From Acidimicrobiales bacterium (lineage in GTDB: Bacteria; Actinomycetota; Acidimicrobiia; Acidimicrobiales; Poriferisodaliceae), in the NCBI GenBank assembly GCA_020631315.1, contig JAHDHM010000140.1:1-8387 (forward strand): a stretch of DNA of 8,387 bases. The letters are read 5' to 3'. The notes under the pieces are model-generated. The model was not told where the DNA came from and did no database searches. It saw nothing but the letters and a program-made list of their open reading frames with translations. Every line of letters starts with the position of its first letter. The first letter of the stretch is position 1. This document shows, piece by piece, positions 7,771 through 8,387 of the stretch. Made by a program: the position numbers and the translations under genes.

Positions 7771-8340
7771 GTGATCGAAGCGCTCGCCGTCATCGGCGTG
7801 CTCCTCCTCGTGTATCTCGCGTTCGCCGTGTCGGCGTCCGCGGGGCTGGGGGGCTCGCTGGTGATGGTGCCCACGCTGTCGCTCTTCCTCGGCTCGAAGG
7901 AGGGGGTGGCCTTGGCCGCCCTGCTCCTCGCGAGCAACAACGTCTTCAAGATCTGGGCGTATCGAAAGACGCTGCCGTTCCGCGCCGCCGCGGTGATCGT
8001 GCTGATGATCATCATCGGCGCGGCGATCGGCTCGTCGTTGCTGGTGCGCGCCCCCGAAGGGGTCGTGACGGTCGCGATCGTGGCCATGTTCGCCGGCACG
8101 ATGCTCGCCGAGCGCCGTGAGTGGGGGGTGCGAGCACGGGTCGGTCCCGTGCTCGCGTTCGTGTCCGGCGCGGCCGTCCGCGTGCAGGGAGACCTGGACG
8201 CCACCGTCGCCGCGCTAGCGGAGCGCGTTGGCCTCCGCCCCCCCCCCTCCGACGAGTCCGCAGGCCCCGCCCCGGCCACGCGCAGCCACGCGTCCTGCAC
8301 CGCGTCCTCCGCCTCCTCACGCTGGCGCAGCAGGGCGTAG
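7771..8340 (+). CDS. TauE/SafE (TSUP) family membrane permease, N-terminal half with aberrant C-terminus
   Basis: The frame encodes 189 residues, but only about the first 133 look like a TSUP permease. Helix 1 leads into the family's glycine-rich re-entrant motif SASAGLGGSLVMVPTLSL (21-38). Further hydrophobic segments follow at about 46-60, 71-92 and 96-111, and GPVLAFVSGA (125-134) should begin the second, repeated half. Full proteins have about 240-270 residues; here the frame instead turns polar and Pro/Ser/Arg-rich and stops at TAG 8338. From about 8270 it is only antisense to a sigma factor gene. TSUP proteins export or import sulfite, sulfoacetate or other organosulfur and organic anions; the substrate here is unknown. 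GTG 7771 is the only sensible start, since an in-frame TGA lies at 7756, although no clear ribosome binding site precedes it. It begins 29 nt after the propeller gene. I read it as a real gene cut by a rearrangement or assembly join near 8173, so it is unlikely to be functional as shown. Confidence 0.7.
   Translation: MIEALAVIGVLLLVYLAFAVSASAGLGGSLVMVPTLSLFLGSKEGVALAALLLASNNVFKIWAYRKTLPFRAAAVIVLMIIIGAAIGSSLLVRAPEGVVTVAIVAMFAGTMLAERREWGVRARVGPVLAFVSGAAVRVQGDLDATVAALAERVGLRPPPSDESAGPAPATRSHASCTASSASSRWRSRA
8173..8270. other. Unassigned segment between the broken TSUP gene and the sigma factor fragment
   Basis: The plus frame here continues the TSUP reading as GDLDATVAALAERVGL (about residues 140-155). 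This looks protein-like, with normal G/C third positions, but does not resemble the second half of a TSUP permease. It then runs into a 10-C homopolymer and Pro/Ser-rich sequence. The minus frame, continuing the sigma factor, is equally unlike region 2.3-2.4. I assign no gene to it. Confidence 0.5.
8238..8247. repeat. Homopolymer run of ten cytosines
   Basis: Ten consecutive C residues sit between GCCTCCG and TCCGACG, far longer than any other homopolymer I noticed in the window. It falls inside the unassigned segment between the two gene fragments. It would be a slippage hotspot if real, and it is also a typical place for sequencing or assembly error. Confidence 0.85.
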
Positions 8341-8387
8341 GCTAGCCGGTAGAGCGCGGGCAGGTTCTCGCGGAACATCCGTTCCGT
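8271..8387 (-). CDS. ECF-type RNA polymerase sigma factor, region 2 fragment
   Basis: The minus strand from the right edge reads 39 residues in frame, including MFRENLPALYRLAYALL followed by RQREEAEDAVQDAWLRVAG. This is the hallmark of sigma-70 region 2.1-2.2 in extracytoplasmic-function sigma factors: an FR...P.LYRLAYALL helix, then the EAEDAVQDAWLR core-binding helix. The ATG at 8376-8378 may be internal, since three more in-frame residues (TER) reach the edge, so the true start probably lies to the right. After VAG (8271) the frame stays open but turns into Gly/Arg/Ser-rich sequence with no region 2.3-2.4, linker or region 4 helix-turn-helix. The gene is therefore broken on its 3' side, while the window edge limits the 5' side. 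A full protein would direct transcription of a stress or extracytoplasmic regulon; this piece alone cannot bind promoters. Confidence 0.75.

Noticed and set aside
8212..8226. Small hairpin GCGCT-AGCGG-AGCGC as an attachment or recombination site.
   Set aside because: The stem is five base pairs, there is no direct-repeat partner, and no integrase is nearby. It is within chance for GC-rich DNA.
7695..8378. A 227-residue minus-strand protein starting at 8378 and running through the TSUP gene.
   Set aside because: Only the first ~36 residues resemble a sigma factor. The rest is antisense to the TSUP and propeller genes and is low-complexity, so only the fragment is annotated.

Overview
The window is GC-rich and densely coded, with strong G/C bias at third codon positions, several GTG starts and small intergenic gaps. 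This fits a high-GC actinobacterium; Acidimicrobiia (Ilumatobacter-like) is my best guess from gene content, but it is inference. Up to about 8170 it reads as ordinary chromosome. I see no rRNA, tRNA, CRISPR array or transposase.

Layout: (1) 2-265, plus strand: the basic C-terminal tail of an ArfB/YaeJ-type ribosome-rescue peptidyl-tRNA hydrolase, cut by the left edge. (2) 288-2483, minus strand: a two-gene unit read right to left, first a Rieske non-haem iron oxygenase alpha subunit (2483-1236), then, 41 nt downstream, a double-hotdog acyl-CoA thioesterase (1194-288). The thioesterase is split by a one-base frameshift near 759. (3) 2484-2661: a 178-bp divergent intergenic region. (4) 2662-7741, plus strand: uracil-DNA glycosylase (ung), an MFS transporter whose GTG start overlaps the ung stop, and, 32 nt further on, a 1048-residue Asp-box beta-propeller protein of the sortilin/VPS10-like 'glycosyl hydrolase' family without a signal peptide. 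(5) 7771-8387: the N-terminal half of a TauE/SafE (TSUP) permease. Its frame loses family resemblance near 8173 and runs through about 100 bp of unassigned sequence with a 10-C homopolymer. It is followed by the opposite-strand start of an ECF sigma factor gene, of which only region 2.1-2.2 remains.

The genes do not form one obvious pathway. The Rieske/thioesterase pair looks catabolic (oxidation of an unidentified substrate plus CoA-ester hydrolysis). The ung-MFS-propeller string is close enough to be co-transcribed but has no obvious common function. The right end, where two gene fragments face each other across foreign-looking sequence, is either a real rearrangement or a chimeric assembly join, and should be checked before any biology is drawn from it.
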